A stretch of DNA of 64,000 nucleotides from Haloferax sp. Q22 (GCF_001482285.1 NZ_LOEP01000037.1:1-64000); one strand, 5' to 3'. Positions 17,304 through 26,368 are shown, counted from the first letter of the stretch. The notes: generated by a model from the sequence alone, not told the origin. Numbers and translations: made by a program.

Positions 17304-18122
17304 ATGCAACCGATTCGATTCGAACGCGGAACAGAACTGTCCGACGAGCGATTCGGGAGCGGCGCGCCGCTTCTGTGCTGTCACGGCGGGATGGCACCGC
17401 CGGCGTACTGGGACGCGGTCGTCCCGCACCTCAGCGGCTACGAGGTCGTCGTCCCGGAGCGACCCGGCTTCGGCACCTGTCTGGACGACGCCGAGACGAC
17501 GCCCGCCGAGGCGGTGCTGGAGCGCGAGGCCGAGTACGTCCGGGAACTCGTCGACGAGATTCGCGAGGCGACCGGACGCGACCCGGCGCTGTTCGGTCAC
17601 TCCTACGGCGCGCTCACGGCTCTCGAAGCGGCGACCGACGCGCGGGTGGCCGCCGTCGCCGCCTACGAGCCGGCGGTGCTCCCGGAGGCGTACCGAAGCG
17701 AGGCGGACCTCTCGGAGCGCATGGCCGCACTCATCGAGGCGGGAGAGCGGCGCGAGGCGGTCAAACGCTACGTCGAGCAGGTGCTCCATCCCGGCGGCAT
17801 CGACGACCTCGACGCGTGGCTCGACGAGTGGCCCGTCTGGCCCGACTGCGTGGCCCTCGCCGAAGCGGTCGTCCGGATGAACCGCGCCGTCGAGCGCTAC
17901 CGGCTTCCGACCCGCTTGGACGTGGACGCGCCCACCGTAGTCATGGCCGGCACCGGCGGCCCCGACTTCCTCCGTGAGAGCGCCCGGAACGTCCACGACG
18001 CCCTGCCGACCAGCCGGTTCGTCGAGTTCGACGCGCTCGGTCATGGCGGGCCCAGTGAGGACCCCGAACGGGTCGCGGATGCGGTCGACGCGTTCCTCCG
18101 TGACCGGGTCGATCACGCATAA
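17304..18122 (+). CDS. Alpha/beta-fold hydrolase
   Basis: The protein is 272 residues. It has an oxyanion-hole motif 'LLCCHGGMAPPAYW', nucleophile elbow 'GHSYG' with Ser100, and a C-terminal 'ALGHGGPSEDPERVADAVDAFL' carrying the catalytic His. The predicted acid lies in 'TVVMAGTGGPDFL' or nearby, although the usual Asp before the last strand is not obvious. Small-molecule esterase, lactonase or epoxide-type chemistry is possible and the substrate is unknown. It begins 132 bases from the divergent Bat-type regulator. Confidence 0.85.
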   Translation: MQPIRFERGTELSDERFGSGAPLLCCHGGMAPPAYWDAVVPHLSGYEVVVPERPGFGTCLDDAETTPAEAVLEREAEYVRELVDEIREATGRDPALFGHSYGALTALEAATDARVAAVAAYEPAVLPEAYRSEADLSERMAALIEAGERREAVKRYVEQVLHPGGIDDLDAWLDEWPVWPDCVALAEAVVRMNRAVERYRLPTRLDVDAPTVVMAGTGGPDFLRESARNVHDALPTSRFVEFDALGHGGPSEDPERVADAVDAFLRDRVDHA

Positions 18123-18129
18123 AAATCCC

Positions 18130-18153
18130 GATTACACGGGTACAGATGTAATC
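18130..18153. repeat. Inverted repeat after the alpha/beta hydrolase gene
   Basis: GATTACA (18130-18136) and TGTAATC (18147-18153) form perfect 7-base arms around a 10-base spacer, 8 bases after the hydrolase stop and 124 bases before the membrane-protein start. With AT-rich arms and a one-helical-turn spacer it looks more like an operator than a terminator. Confidence 0.4.
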
Positions 18154-18276
18154 ACAGTCTCGGAGATACGACCCGTCTCGCGTTCGTTTGCGACCGAATC
18201 GCGAGTCGGAGACCCGACGCGGGAGAGACGACCTGTCAACCAAACTTTCTTTGCTCGGTACGGAGACGTGGTCGGT

Positions 18277-19143
18277 ATGGCAGCCCTCCAATCCATCGGT
18301 ACAGCCGCCGGGACCCTCAGACGGAACCCGATACTGTTCGTCGTCGCCGCGGCGTTCAGCCTGATTCAACTCCCGTCGATGTTCGCGCAGGCGGTCAGCC
18401 CACTCATCGGAAGCATCATCTCGCTGGGATTCAGCGGACTCATGATATTTATCCTCCCGTTCTTCCTCGGTGGCGTCCTCGGCATGGCAAACGAGGCCAT
18501 CGACAGTCGAACCTCGCTCAGCACGTTCGTTAGCGAAGGAAAAACGCACTACGTCTCGCTGCTCGTGGTGTACTTCTCCCTGCTGGCCGTCAATCTCGTG
18601 TTGTCGTTCGTCGGGGTCTTCGCCTCGGTGTTCGTCGGCATCGCTGTCCTCGGAAGCAACGCCCAAGCGGGGACCGCCACGCTCGCGATTCTGGGCGTCG
18701 TCGTCCTCGCCGTGACCCTCACCTACCTCGCCGTGGTGTTCGTCTCGCAGTTCTTCGGCCACGCCATCGTCATCGACGACCTCGGCGCGGTCGACGGCAT
18801 CAAGCGGAGCGTCGCCTGCGTCAGGAACAACCTCGTATCGGTCCTCGGCTACACGGTCATCACCGGACTCGGTGGCCTCCTCGTCGGCGCGTTCGCTGTC
18901 GTCATTTCGTTCCTTCTCACCCCGTCGCTCCAGCATCAGGGGGCCGCAGTGACCGGTTCAGAAGCCGGTGCTCCCGCCGCGTCGGCGGTTTCGAGTCTCC
19001 CGACGGTCGGCGTCGTCGGCATGGTCGCCATCGCGGTCGGACTCGTGCTCGTCAGCGGTCTCGTCGGCGGGTTCTTCGCCGCCTACTCGACCGCGTTCTA
19101 CCGGTCGATTCGACCGGCGAACTCCGAGGGAGTAAACGCCTGA
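18277..19143 (+). CDS. Multi-pass membrane protein (DUF7847/glycerophosphodiesterase-membrane-domain-like)
   Basis: The protein is 288 residues from ATG 18277; the upstream in-frame part overlaps the hydrolase gene and is rejected. About six hydrophobic helices alternate with short loops ('NPILFVVAAAFSLIQLP', 'LVVYFSLLAVNLVLSF', 'LAILGVVVLAVTLTYLAVVFVSQF', 'VVGMVAIAVGLVLVSG'). The pattern 'GHAIVIDDLGAVDGIKRSVACVRNNLVSVLGY' is characteristic of haloarchaeal membrane proteins annotated DUF7847. Function is unknown. The ABC exporter genes follow in the same direction 87 bases downstream. Confidence 0.75.
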   Translation: MAALQSIGTAAGTLRRNPILFVVAAAFSLIQLPSMFAQAVSPLIGSIISLGFSGLMIFILPFFLGGVLGMANEAIDSRTSLSTFVSEGKTHYVSLLVVYFSLLAVNLVLSFVGVFASVFVGIAVLGSNAQAGTATLAILGVVVLAVTLTYLAVVFVSQFFGHAIVIDDLGAVDGIKRSVACVRNNLVSVLGYTVITGLGGLLVGAFAVVISFLLTPSLQHQGAAVTGSEAGAPAASAVSSLPTVGVVGMVAIAVGLVLVSGLVGGFFAAYSTAFYRSIRPANSEGVNA

Positions 19144-19229
19144 CACCGCCGCGAACCAACGCCATTTCTGTCGGTAGTGTATCAATTCGCAACCGTTAGG
19201 CGTCTGGGGGGCGAAACGCGGGCCGTCCC

Positions 19230-20006
19230 ATGCCCTCCACCAACGCGGACGTCGCCATCGAAGCGACTGACCTCAGGAAGTCCTACGGTTCCGAGGTCGC
19301 GCTCGACGGCGTCTCGCTGTCGATTCCGAGCGGAACGGTGTACGGATTCCTCGGGCCGAACGGCGCGGGGAAGACGACGACGATGCGCATCCTGACGGGG
19401 CTCTCACAGCCCACCTCGGGGTCGGTCCGCATCTGCGGCCTCGACGTGAGCGACCGTCGAAAACTCGCGCCGCACGTCGGCTACCTCCCGGAGACGCCGC
19501 CGCTGTACGACGAGTTCAGCGCGCGCGAGCAGCTCGACTACGTCGCCGACCTGCGCGACCTCCCGGCGGAGACCGCCGAGGCGCGCATCGACGACCTGCT
19601 CGACCAGTTTGGTCTCGTCGGCGACGCGAACAAGCGCATCGGCACGTACTCGAAGGGGATGAAACAGAAGACCGCGTTCATCCAGAGCGTGCTCCACGAG
19701 CCGGACGTGCTGTTTCTCGACGAGCCGACCTCCGGACTCGACCCCCGCGCGGCGAGACAGATTCGGACCTCCATCGGCGACGTGGCCGACGCGGGGGCGA
19801 CGGTCTTCCTCTCGACGCACATCCTCCCCGTGGTCGAGGCCGTCGCCGACGAGGTCGGCGTCCTGTTCGACGGGCGCGTCGTCGCCGAGGGGACGCCCGA
19901 CGAGGTGAAATCGCGCGCCCAGACGGGCGGCGAGGGCTCACTCGAAGACGCGTTCCTCGCGGTCACGAGCGGCGAGACGCAACTGTCGGGTGTCGCCGAC
20001 GAATGA
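19230..20006 (+). CDS. ABC transporter ATP-binding protein (exporter type)
   Basis: The protein is 258 residues with Walker A 'GPNGAGKTT', a signature written YSKGM rather than LSGGQ, Walker B 'VLFLDEPTSGLD' and switch 'STH'. It resembles the CcmA/NatA/BcrA class, which powers two-component exporters. It ends in ATGA overlap with the permease gene, so the two form one operon. The substrate is unknown. Confidence 0.92.
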   Translation: MPSTNADVAIEATDLRKSYGSEVALDGVSLSIPSGTVYGFLGPNGAGKTTTMRILTGLSQPTSGSVRICGLDVSDRRKLAPHVGYLPETPPLYDEFSAREQLDYVADLRDLPAETAEARIDDLLDQFGLVGDANKRIGTYSKGMKQKTAFIQSVLHEPDVLFLDEPTSGLDPRAARQIRTSIGDVADAGATVFLSTHILPVVEAVADEVGVLFDGRVVAEGTPDEVKSRAQTGGEGSLEDAFLAVTSGETQLSGVADE

Positions 20007-21631
20007 GCCTCCGACGAGACGTTCGCCACGGCCTGCGAATCGGGCGCGCCGAGTTCGTGCGGAGTCTCCGGGGGTACGCCTCCGAGACGCGCCGAATCAT
20101 CGGCCTCCTGTTGCTCTTGCTGTTCTTCGGTGGCACCCTCCTGTTTTCGCTCCCAGCCGTCTACGTCGTCGGCCGAGGCGCGCAGTCCGTGACCGAGATT
20201 CCCTTCTTCGACCTCGTCGCCACCGCGATACCGGTGGGGCTCACGCTCCTCGCGGCGTTCCGAACGCTCGAACGTATCGGCCGCGTCGAAAACGAGTCGC
20301 TCGTACTCACGACGGTTCATCCGCGGGCCGTCGTCATCGGGCTCATCACCGCCGAAATCTGTCGAATTGGTCTCTGGTTCGGGCTCCCGCTGGCAGTCGT
20401 CGCCGCGACGTTCACGGCCGGTCTCGGCGCGCCGTCCCTGTTGCTCACGACGGCCGTCGTCGCGGCCCCGCTGGCGTGCTGTACGACCGTCTGGGGCTAC
20501 GCGGTCGGCGTCGCCGTGCTCCGCGGGTTCAAGCGCTTGCCCGGCGTCCGGCGCACCCTCAAGGTCGTCGGCTTCGTCGCGATGGTGGGGCTCGTCCTCG
20601 TCTCGCAGTCGTTCGGCCGGTTGCTGGCCGAGGGGACGCTCCCGCTCGAGTGGCTGGCGGCGACGCTGACGTTCGGGCCGCTCGCAGACTACCTCGCGCT
20701 CGCATTCGTCGGGACTCCGGTCGCCAGACCGTTCTCGGCGGCCGCCATCGTCACCTTCGCGGCTATCGTCGCACTCACGCCCGTCGGCCTCGTCGTCGCC
20801 ACCCGGCAGGCGAGCGCCCTCTGGTTCACCGACCGCACGAGCGGAAGCGACCGAGTCTCGTCGGTGCCGAGCGCGAAGGCTGACGGCTCGTCCGGCGGCT
20901 TCTCGACGCCGGAGCCGCTGGCGGCGACGAACGGGGGCCACGTCGCGTGGGGCCTGCTCGTCCGCGGCGTCCGCCACCCCCAGAAGTTCACGCATCTCGT
21001 GATGCTGGTGTTCTTCCTCGGCCCGCTCGGGACGACCATCGTCCAGTCCTCGGCCGACGGCCTCGGACCGCTGCTCGCCGCGAGCGGGGCGGGCCTGGGA
21101 ACCTATCTCGCGGGCGCGACGTTCGGCCTCAACCCCATCGGCGACGACCACCCGCAGTTTCCGATGTTGCTGTTGACTCCGACCGCGCCCCGGACGCTGG
21201 TCCGCGGTCGCGTGCTCGCCGGCGTGATTCTCGGCGTTCCGGTCGCCGCGGCGCTCCCGCTGGCGACCGTCGCCCTCGGCACGTCGCCGCTGTCGGCGGT
21301 CGGCTTCGCGCTCGTCGGCGTCCTCATGTGCGTCGCCGCGGCGGCCTTCTCGGTCGGCATCGGCGCGGCGTACCCGATATACGAGGAACGCGAGTTCTGG
21401 GGCACGACGACCGTCGTTCCTTCGACGCTCGTGCTGATGGCGTTCATGTTCGTCGTCGGCCCCGGCACTGTCATCGGCCTCGTCGCCACGTGGTTCGGCG
21501 TGACCGGTCACCTCTCCGCGACGCCGCTTCTCGCCGCCGGACTCGGGCTGTACCTCCTGGTGACCGTCGGCGTCTCCTACGGCTCGTACCGGTACGCGGT
21601 TCGACGGTACCGGACGTACACGTTCGAGTGA
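20003..21631 (+). CDS. ABC transporter permease
   Basis: The protein is 542 residues with about 10-12 predicted membrane helices in two halves joined by a charged cytoplasmic loop around residues 285-320 ('SGSDRVSSVPSAKADGSSGG'). Such large permeases partner CcmA/NatA-like ATPases. The start overlaps the ATPase stop (ATGA). It could export a lipid, peptide or drug, or help assemble surface structures. The neighbouring secreted propeller proteins make an envelope role attractive but unproven. Confidence 0.85.
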   Translation: MSLRRDVRHGLRIGRAEFVRSLRGYASETRRIIGLLLLLLFFGGTLLFSLPAVYVVGRGAQSVTEIPFFDLVATAIPVGLTLLAAFRTLERIGRVENESLVLTTVHPRAVVIGLITAEICRIGLWFGLPLAVVAATFTAGLGAPSLLLTTAVVAAPLACCTTVWGYAVGVAVLRGFKRLPGVRRTLKVVGFVAMVGLVLVSQSFGRLLAEGTLPLEWLAATLTFGPLADYLALAFVGTPVARPFSAAAIVTFAAIVALTPVGLVVATRQASALWFTDRTSGSDRVSSVPSAKADGSSGGFSTPEPLAATNGGHVAWGLLVRGVRHPQKFTHLVMLVFFLGPLGTTIVQSSADGLGPLLAASGAGLGTYLAGATFGLNPIGDDHPQFPMLLLTPTAPRTLVRGRVLAGVILGVPVAAALPLATVALGTSPLSAVGFALVGVLMCVAAAAFSVGIGAAYPIYEEREFWGTTTVVPSTLVLMAFMFVVGPGTVIGLVATWFGVTGHLSATPLLAAGLGLYLLVTVGVSYGSYRYAVRRYRTYTFE

Positions 21632-21694
21632 CGGCGAGGGCGTCGTACGGACGCGAAACTCGGGGTCCGCAACCCCTGTGACGGCCCGCTGGCC

Positions 21695-22924
21695 TCAGTC
21701 GGCTACGCGGAACACGCCGGGGTTCCTGCCCGTCCCGGCGAAGTAGAGTTCCGACCCGCGGACCGACAGGCCACCGGTGGGTCGAACGTCGAGCGCCTTC
21801 GACCACAGTTCCTCGCTGGACGCCGCCGAGATGGCGGAGAGGCGGTCGTCGCTCGCCACGAACCGAGTATCGCCGGCGACGACCGGTGGGCGAGCGAACG
21901 TATCCGCATCGAGCGACAGCGTCCACTTCGTTGCGCCGTCGGCGGCGTCGAACGCGGCGAGACTCCCCCGCGAGGTCTGGGCGTGGAGCGTGTCGCCCGC
22001 GACGGCGGTCCGCGGGCTACCGTTCTCCGGGAGCGGAATCGACGCCTGCCACTGCGTCGACCCGTCTTCGAGGGCGAGGGCGAACACGTTCCCGCGGTGG
22101 GCGTTGTAGTAGAGGTGAGAGTCGCCCACCGCGAGCGGGACGCCACTCTGCGGGAGGTCCTCGCGCCGCCACCGCTCCTCGCCGGTCGCGGCGTCGAGTG
22201 CGGCGACGCCGTTCTGCTCGTGGTCGACGCCGGCCGGGGTGTAGACGACGCCGTCGCGGGCAACGAGCCCCGGTGACGCTGTCGAGGCGTCGTAGCTCCA
22301 TCGCTCCTCGCCGGTCGCGGGGTCGCGCCCGAAGACGGTCGACCCGCCGCCGTCGACGAGCGTTCCCGCGGCGAGGACCGGCGCGTTCGCGGGGGTCCCG
22401 TACCCGCCGTTGCTCGTCCGCCAGCACCGCTCGCCGGTCCGGGCGTCGTAGGCCGCGACGAACTCAGCGGTCGAGACGAACATGGCGTCGCCGGCGAACG
22501 TGGGCGTGGACTTGCCGTGCGCGTAATCGACGGTCCACGCGTCGTCGGAGTCGGCGGGAGCAGTCTCGGAATCGAGGTCGAGCGCGCGGTAGACGCCGTC
22601 CTCGCCGTCGCCGTCGCTGTAGCCGAGCACGCCGCGCCCGTCTGCGAGTGCGACCGACGTGGCGAGTGCGGCGTCGCCCGACGCGATTCGCTCGACGCTC
22701 GCGTCCGCCGAGGGGCCGGAGTCGGTCGTGTACCCGGTGTTGGCGAAGTCGCGCTGGTAGGTCGGCCACGCGCCCGTCACGTCGCCGACGGGCGCGTCGC
22801 GTCGGTAGTCTCGCTCGACATCAAGGGCACCCATTGCGCGGGCGACACAGCCTGAGAGCGACGCGAGGGCGGTCGCGCCGCCGGCCGCGAGGACGGCTCT
22901 GCGCGTGTGCATGTTGGAGGGCAT
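21695..22924 (-). CDS. Secreted PQQ-repeat lipoprotein
   Basis: The protein is 409 residues; ATG 22924 gives MPSNMHTRRAVLAAGGATAL with a lipobox (SLSGCV), and the internal ATG at 22912 is an alternative start. After the lipobox, 'GAWPTYQRDFANTGYTTDSG' is the usual opening of this haloarchaeal PQQ family. It is followed by blades such as 'GERCWRTSNGGYG', 'GEERWSYDAS', 'GEERWRREDLPQ' and 'GATKWTLSLDADTF'. It is the sixth copy in the window and converges on the ABC exporter operon. Confidence 0.8.
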   Translation of the reverse strand: MPSNMHTRRAVLAAGGATALASLSGCVARAMGALDVERDYRRDAPVGDVTGAWPTYQRDFANTGYTTDSGPSADASVERIASGDAALATSVALADGRGVLGYSDGDGEDGVYRALDLDSETAPADSDDAWTVDYAHGKSTPTFAGDAMFVSTAEFVAAYDARTGERCWRTSNGGYGTPANAPVLAAGTLVDGGGSTVFGRDPATGEERWSYDASTASPGLVARDGVVYTPAGVDHEQNGVAALDAATGEERWRREDLPQSGVPLAVGDSHLYYNAHRGNVFALALEDGSTQWQASIPLPENGSPRTAVAGDTLHAQTSRGSLAAFDAADGATKWTLSLDADTFARPPVVAGDTRFVASDDRLSAISAASSEELWSKALDVRPTGGLSVRGSELYFAGTGRNPGVFRVAD

Positions 22925-23029
22925 ACATGTTCGTGTCCCGCCGCGACCGTACTAACAGTTTCCCTCGAAGCGGCAGGGACGAGGGAGGGGGCCCGGCGGA
23001 GGCAGTAACCGCGGGGATGGCACCTCGTC

Positions 23030-23893
23030 CTACCGGTTCTCCACGAGCGCGTCGACCGGGTTGTCGAGGGCGAAATCGACGTTCTCGGACGGGTCGTCGG
23101 TCCGGGCTTCGAGGTCCGAGACGACCGACTCGGCGCGGTGTCGGAACGCGCGGAGCGTCTGTCTGCCCTCCTCTGTGAGTTCGAGGTAGCGACGGGTTCC
23201 GCGCTGGGCGACGGTGACGTAGCCCTGATGTTCGAGCGTCGCGGTGACGCGGTTGTCGAGGACGTTGTAGTCGCCGGTGACGGGTTCGTAGTCGTCGGCC
23301 TCGCCGTCGACGCGGCCGCGCATGAAGTCGAGGCCGTAGCGGGCCGCCTCGGTGATGAGCGTCTTCTTCTTCGCGTGTTTGGCGTCGGTGTCGTGGGCCT
23401 CGATGATGGCGAGCGCGGCGACTTGGTCCGGGGAGGGCGAGTCGATTTGATAGGTCGTCAGAAGCGACGCCCGCTCGAACCCCTCCGTGACCGGCGCGTC
23501 GAGGCCGTGCGGCCGGACCTCGGGGTCGACGACATACGGTTCGGCGTCGGTGCGTTCGTCCATGCAGGCCATCGTCGCGCCGACGGCCGCGCGCTTTGTG
23601 CCGGCGGTGACGTTGACGCGGACGAAGTCGTCCGGGTGCCAGTCGGCGATGGTCGTAATCGCGCCCATCACCTCGTACATGTCGAAGAGGTCGAGGTACT
23701 CGACATCGGGCGGGGTGCCGACCACGTCGGCGATTCGGTCGACGACCGCATCGTGGTAGGTCGGGCGCTCGACCGCGGGGTCCTCGTGTTCGAGGAGGTA
23801 GACCTTGTCCGGTCGGTCGTCCTCGATAGGGCCGACGATGCGGTCGTGTTCGCGCCACAGGGGGACGATGTGAACGCGGAGGTGTCGTTTCAT
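23030..23893 (-). CDS. HFX_2341-family regulator (CARF-like sensor plus winged helix)
   Basis: The protein is 287 residues. The N-terminal 150 form a Rossmann-like domain with 'HIVPLWREHDRIVGPIE', 'DKVYLLEHEDP' and 'FVRVNVTAGTKRAAVGATMAC'. The small-residue 'NVTAGTK' loop is the feature shared with CARF domains that bind cyclic oligonucleotides. The C-terminal part ('VLDNRVTATLEHQGYVTVAQRGTRRYLELTEEGRQTL') is a winged helix. The family is annotated as a transcription regulator. No CRISPR-cas gene is nearby, so the ligand and targets are open. A palindrome upstream suggests autoregulation. Confidence 0.8.
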   Translation of the reverse strand: MKRHLRVHIVPLWREHDRIVGPIEDDRPDKVYLLEHEDPAVERPTYHDAVVDRIADVVGTPPDVEYLDLFDMYEVMGAITTIADWHPDDFVRVNVTAGTKRAAVGATMACMDERTDAEPYVVDPEVRPHGLDAPVTEGFERASLLTTYQIDSPSPDQVAALAIIEAHDTDAKHAKKKTLITEAARYGLDFMRGRVDGEADDYEPVTGDYNVLDNRVTATLEHQGYVTVAQRGTRRYLELTEEGRQTLRAFRHRAESVVSDLEARTDDPSENVDFALDNPVDALVENR

Positions 23894-23939
23894 CTGTCAC
23901 TCTCGGCCACGACCGCCCGTGTCGAAAGTCATTCGGTTG

Positions 23940-23952
23940 GGAGATTCTCCCG
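23940..23952. promoter_or_regulatory. Palindrome upstream of the HFX_2341-type regulator
   Basis: GGGAGA-t-TCTCCC is a perfect 13-base palindrome starting 47 bases upstream of the regulator's start codon, in the promoter region. It is a candidate self-operator. Confidence 0.4.
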
Positions 23953-24454
23953 TGAGTGATCGGTAGAACGCCCATATACGTCGAATCAGGAGAAATACAC
24001 GGTACTCATGCTACTCACGTAACTTACGGTAGTTACCGAGGAACTGCCAACATGGGTTACCGACTACGAATAGTTGCCGCCGGCCGCGGTCCAACGGACC
24101 GGCGGTTGCGACCCGCCGACGGCGGCGCGACCAACGGTCCCCGGTCGCGTCCCCGCGGCGGAACCCGCGTCGGCGGACGACCCCCGGAACCCTCGTTCGG
24201 TGCGCTCGGGGCGTCGGCCAGTCCGCCGATACGCGCCCTCCAGCCCCCCTCGCTTCGGCCCTCCACCACCGGCCGACGCCCTGACAGCACCGGCTTTTCT
24301 TTCTCCGAATCGTCACTCGTCGCCCGACGAGCGCGACGCTCTCGACACACAACGGGCGCACGAAAAAGCGACCGAGCGTCCGCACCGCGAATCGCTCGGT
24401 CCGGTTCAGTTCGGTTTAGTCCGACTCAGTTCGGTCCGGGCCGGACCAGGCCAG
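23953..24454. other. Gene-free interval with inverted repeats
   Basis: No believable gene is seen; long frames on both strands are arginine- and serine-rich and out of character. Structures present are GTAACT (24019-24024) with AGTTAC (24031-24036), a strong GC-rich hairpin centred on GGTCC-aac-GGACC (24088-24100), and a repeated CAGTTCGGT element around 24400-24440 just past the PPC gene's stop, possibly its terminator region. Confidence 0.4.
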
Positions 24455-24862
24455 TCAGATGTCGAACACATCGAGACCGGTCTGTTCGTCGAGGTGGTGG
24501 GTCAGCGGCGTCTCGCCGAGGTGAATGACGACCTCGAACGTCCCGGAGACACGCGCGCCGGAACAGTGGCCGCCGAGCGTCTCGAAGTCGCGCGTGCCGA
24601 CCTGGATGTGCGTGTGAATCTTGTCGGGGCCGATGTTGCCGAGGAAGCTCGTCACCTCGAACTGGCCCGTGAACTCCTCTTCGAGGTACTCCTGGTCGCC
24701 CACGTCGTAGTGGCCGAGCGTGACGGAGTCGACCGCGCCGATGCCCGTGAGAAAGCCGTGTTCGATGTCGAACTCGTCGCGCACCGTCGCGAGCGAGTCG
24801 AGAACCTGTTCGCCGGGGTCCAGCCTGACGACGACCGTGTCGTCTTCTTTGACGTAGTCCAT
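24455..24862 (-). CDS. PPC (DUF296) domain protein
   Basis: The 135-residue protein consists of one PPC domain: 'VVVRLDPGEQVLDSLATV', 'GFLTGIGAVDSVTLGHYD', 'SFLGNIGPDKIHTHIQVG', 'GGHCSGARVSGTFEVVIH'. The His cluster (HTH and GGH) forms the conserved metal-binding site of archaeal PPC trimers. In plants this domain occurs with AT-hooks; stand-alone archaeal copies have no assigned role, and DNA binding is usually presumed. The gene appears monocistronic, with AT-rich DNA upstream. Confidence 0.88.
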   Translation of the reverse strand: MDYVKEDDTVVVRLDPGEQVLDSLATVRDEFDIEHGFLTGIGAVDSVTLGHYDVGDQEYLEEEFTGQFEVTSFLGNIGPDKIHTHIQVGTRDFETLGGHCSGARVSGTFEVVIHLGETPLTHHLDEQTGLDVFDI

Positions 24863-25465
24863 AGTTGTGCCCGAGCGTCCGGTACAGCGCCGGCGGCGTA
24901 ATATGTTTTGAAAGGCTCAACGTTGCGGGAGGAACGGTGCTACTAAAAATGTATTTTTTCAGTATATATTTCAAAATGATCAATAGTTCTATACTTTGAG
25001 TCGAGTCCTCTCTTCGACACCCGGCCGAACGCGTTCACATCGAATCGGCGACCGCGGACCTCGTCCCCGTACTTGGCAGTTTCCCCGGAGTATCAGCCTA
25101 TTATAACCCGCCCAGTCCTCGGATAAACGGAACCAGTCAGCGGCACCGTCGTCGGAATCGAAGACTACCGCGGAAACCAGACTCAGTCCGACCGCGCTCG
25201 ACACGGACGCGCATCTCTGACGCACAGAACGTGGGAGAGAGTCCGGCACAGAGACCCTGTAGTGCGTTCTTTCGCCGGAAAGTGTTATCGCGACTCACGG
25301 TCGAGACGTGTCGAACCGACAGAGAGACCAACCGACGACGAATCGCTCAAGGGCATTCGAACGATCGATAGTAATTGGCAGAGTTTGATATACCACTATT
25401 TTTGATATATCTGGCCACCAACTCGGCGCACTCGGAACTGTCCGTGACCACGGTTGCCCGGCGCG
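24863..25465. other. Gene-free, partly AT-rich interval
   Basis: About 600 bases without a convincing gene. The stretch 24935-24990 is strongly AT-rich (TATTTTTT, AGTATATATTTC) and could hold a promoter. A direct repeat TTTGATATA occurs near 25384 and 25401, shortly downstream of the SDR gene's stop. Candidate frames lack acidic composition and family resemblance. Confidence 0.4.
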
Positions 25466-26197
25466 TCACCGGAGCATCGATCCGCCGTCGACCGTCAGCA
25501 CCGTCCCCGTCATGTAGCCCGCGCCGTCGCAGAGGAACGCGACCACCTCGGCGACTTCCTCGGGCGTTCCGATGCGTTCGAGCGGGAGTTCGGCGGCGTA
25601 CTCGGCGAGCGCCTCCTCGGTCCAGAGGTTCGACTCGGTGAGAAGCGGCGTCTCGACGAGCCCCGGCGCGACGCAGTTGACGCGCACCTCGGGGCCGAGC
25701 TGTTTCGCCAGCCCCTTCGTCAGCCCGAAGACGCCCGCCTTCGACGATGAGTAGTGGACGCCGCCGGTGGCGCTCCCGCGGAGACCGGCGACGCTCGACA
25801 CGTTGACGATGGCACCGGCACCCTCGCCGCGCTCGACCATGCCCGGGGCGACGGCGCGGGCGACGACGTACTGTCCCTTGAGGTTCACGCCGAGGACGCG
25901 GTCCCACTCGTCGGGGTCGAGGTCCGCGAGGGAGACGGCCCGCGAGATACCCGCGTTGTTCACGAGCGCCGCCACGTCGGCGACCGATTCGACCGCCGTC
26001 ACGGCGTCCGCGACCGCGTCGGGGTCGCGAACGTCGACCGCGAACTCGTGGACGCGCTCGTCGTCCCAGTCGGTCTCGCCGGTCTCGATGTCGAAGCAGG
26101 CGACGTAGTCGTAGTCCGCTCGGAGCCGCTCGACGACCGCTCGCCCGATACCGCTGGACGCGCCGGTCACGATTGCCGCGCGCTGGTGGTCCGTCAT
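25466..26197 (-). CDS. SDR-family oxidoreductase (FabG-like)
   Basis: The protein is 243 residues from ATG 26197; the far longer in-frame extension antisense to the LLM gene is rejected. It is a classical short-chain dehydrogenase with nucleotide motif 'TGASSGIG', 'NNAG', catalytic Ser in 'VNVSSVAG' and Tyr/Lys in 'YSSSKAG', ending 'GTVLTVDGGSML'. The acidic residue after strand 2 (CFDIE) favours NAD(H). The substrate is unknown. It is divergent from the LLM oxidoreductase, with about 170 bases between them. Confidence 0.88.
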   Translation of the reverse strand: MTDHQRAAIVTGASSGIGRAVVERLRADYDYVACFDIETGETDWDDERVHEFAVDVRDPDAVADAVTAVESVADVAALVNNAGISRAVSLADLDPDEWDRVLGVNLKGQYVVARAVAPGMVERGEGAGAIVNVSSVAGLRGSATGGVHYSSSKAGVFGLTKGLAKQLGPEVRVNCVAPGLVETPLLTESNLWTEEALAEYAAELPLERIGTPEEVAEVVAFLCDGAGYMTGTVLTVDGGSMLR

Positions 26198-26261
26198 GTG
26201 GGTCGAGACGGCGCGGACCGTAGTACGTGTTGGGGTGGCGGCGAGCGGTACTGTCGCGGTC

Positions 26262-26301
26262 GAGAGTGATGCGAGTGGTACGATTGAGAGTGATGCGAGT
26301 G
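26262..26301. repeat. 16-base direct repeat in a divergent promoter region
   Basis: GAGAGTGATGCGAGTG occurs at 26262-26277 and again at 26286-26301, followed by further GATGC/AAGCGATGC units. It is a small slippage-prone tract between the SDR and LLM starts. Confidence 0.6.
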
Positions 26302-26368
26302 ATGCAAGCGATGCGTCCAAGGCGAGTGAAGTGGTAACTGTTTTCGTGGTCGCGCGTGAGCCGTTCGT

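Noticed and set aside
19538-21511. A 657-codon minus-strand frame opposite the ABC exporter
   Set aside because: It is antisense to two well-supported genes and composed of Asp/Arg/Glu repeats typical of reverse frames in high-GC DNA.
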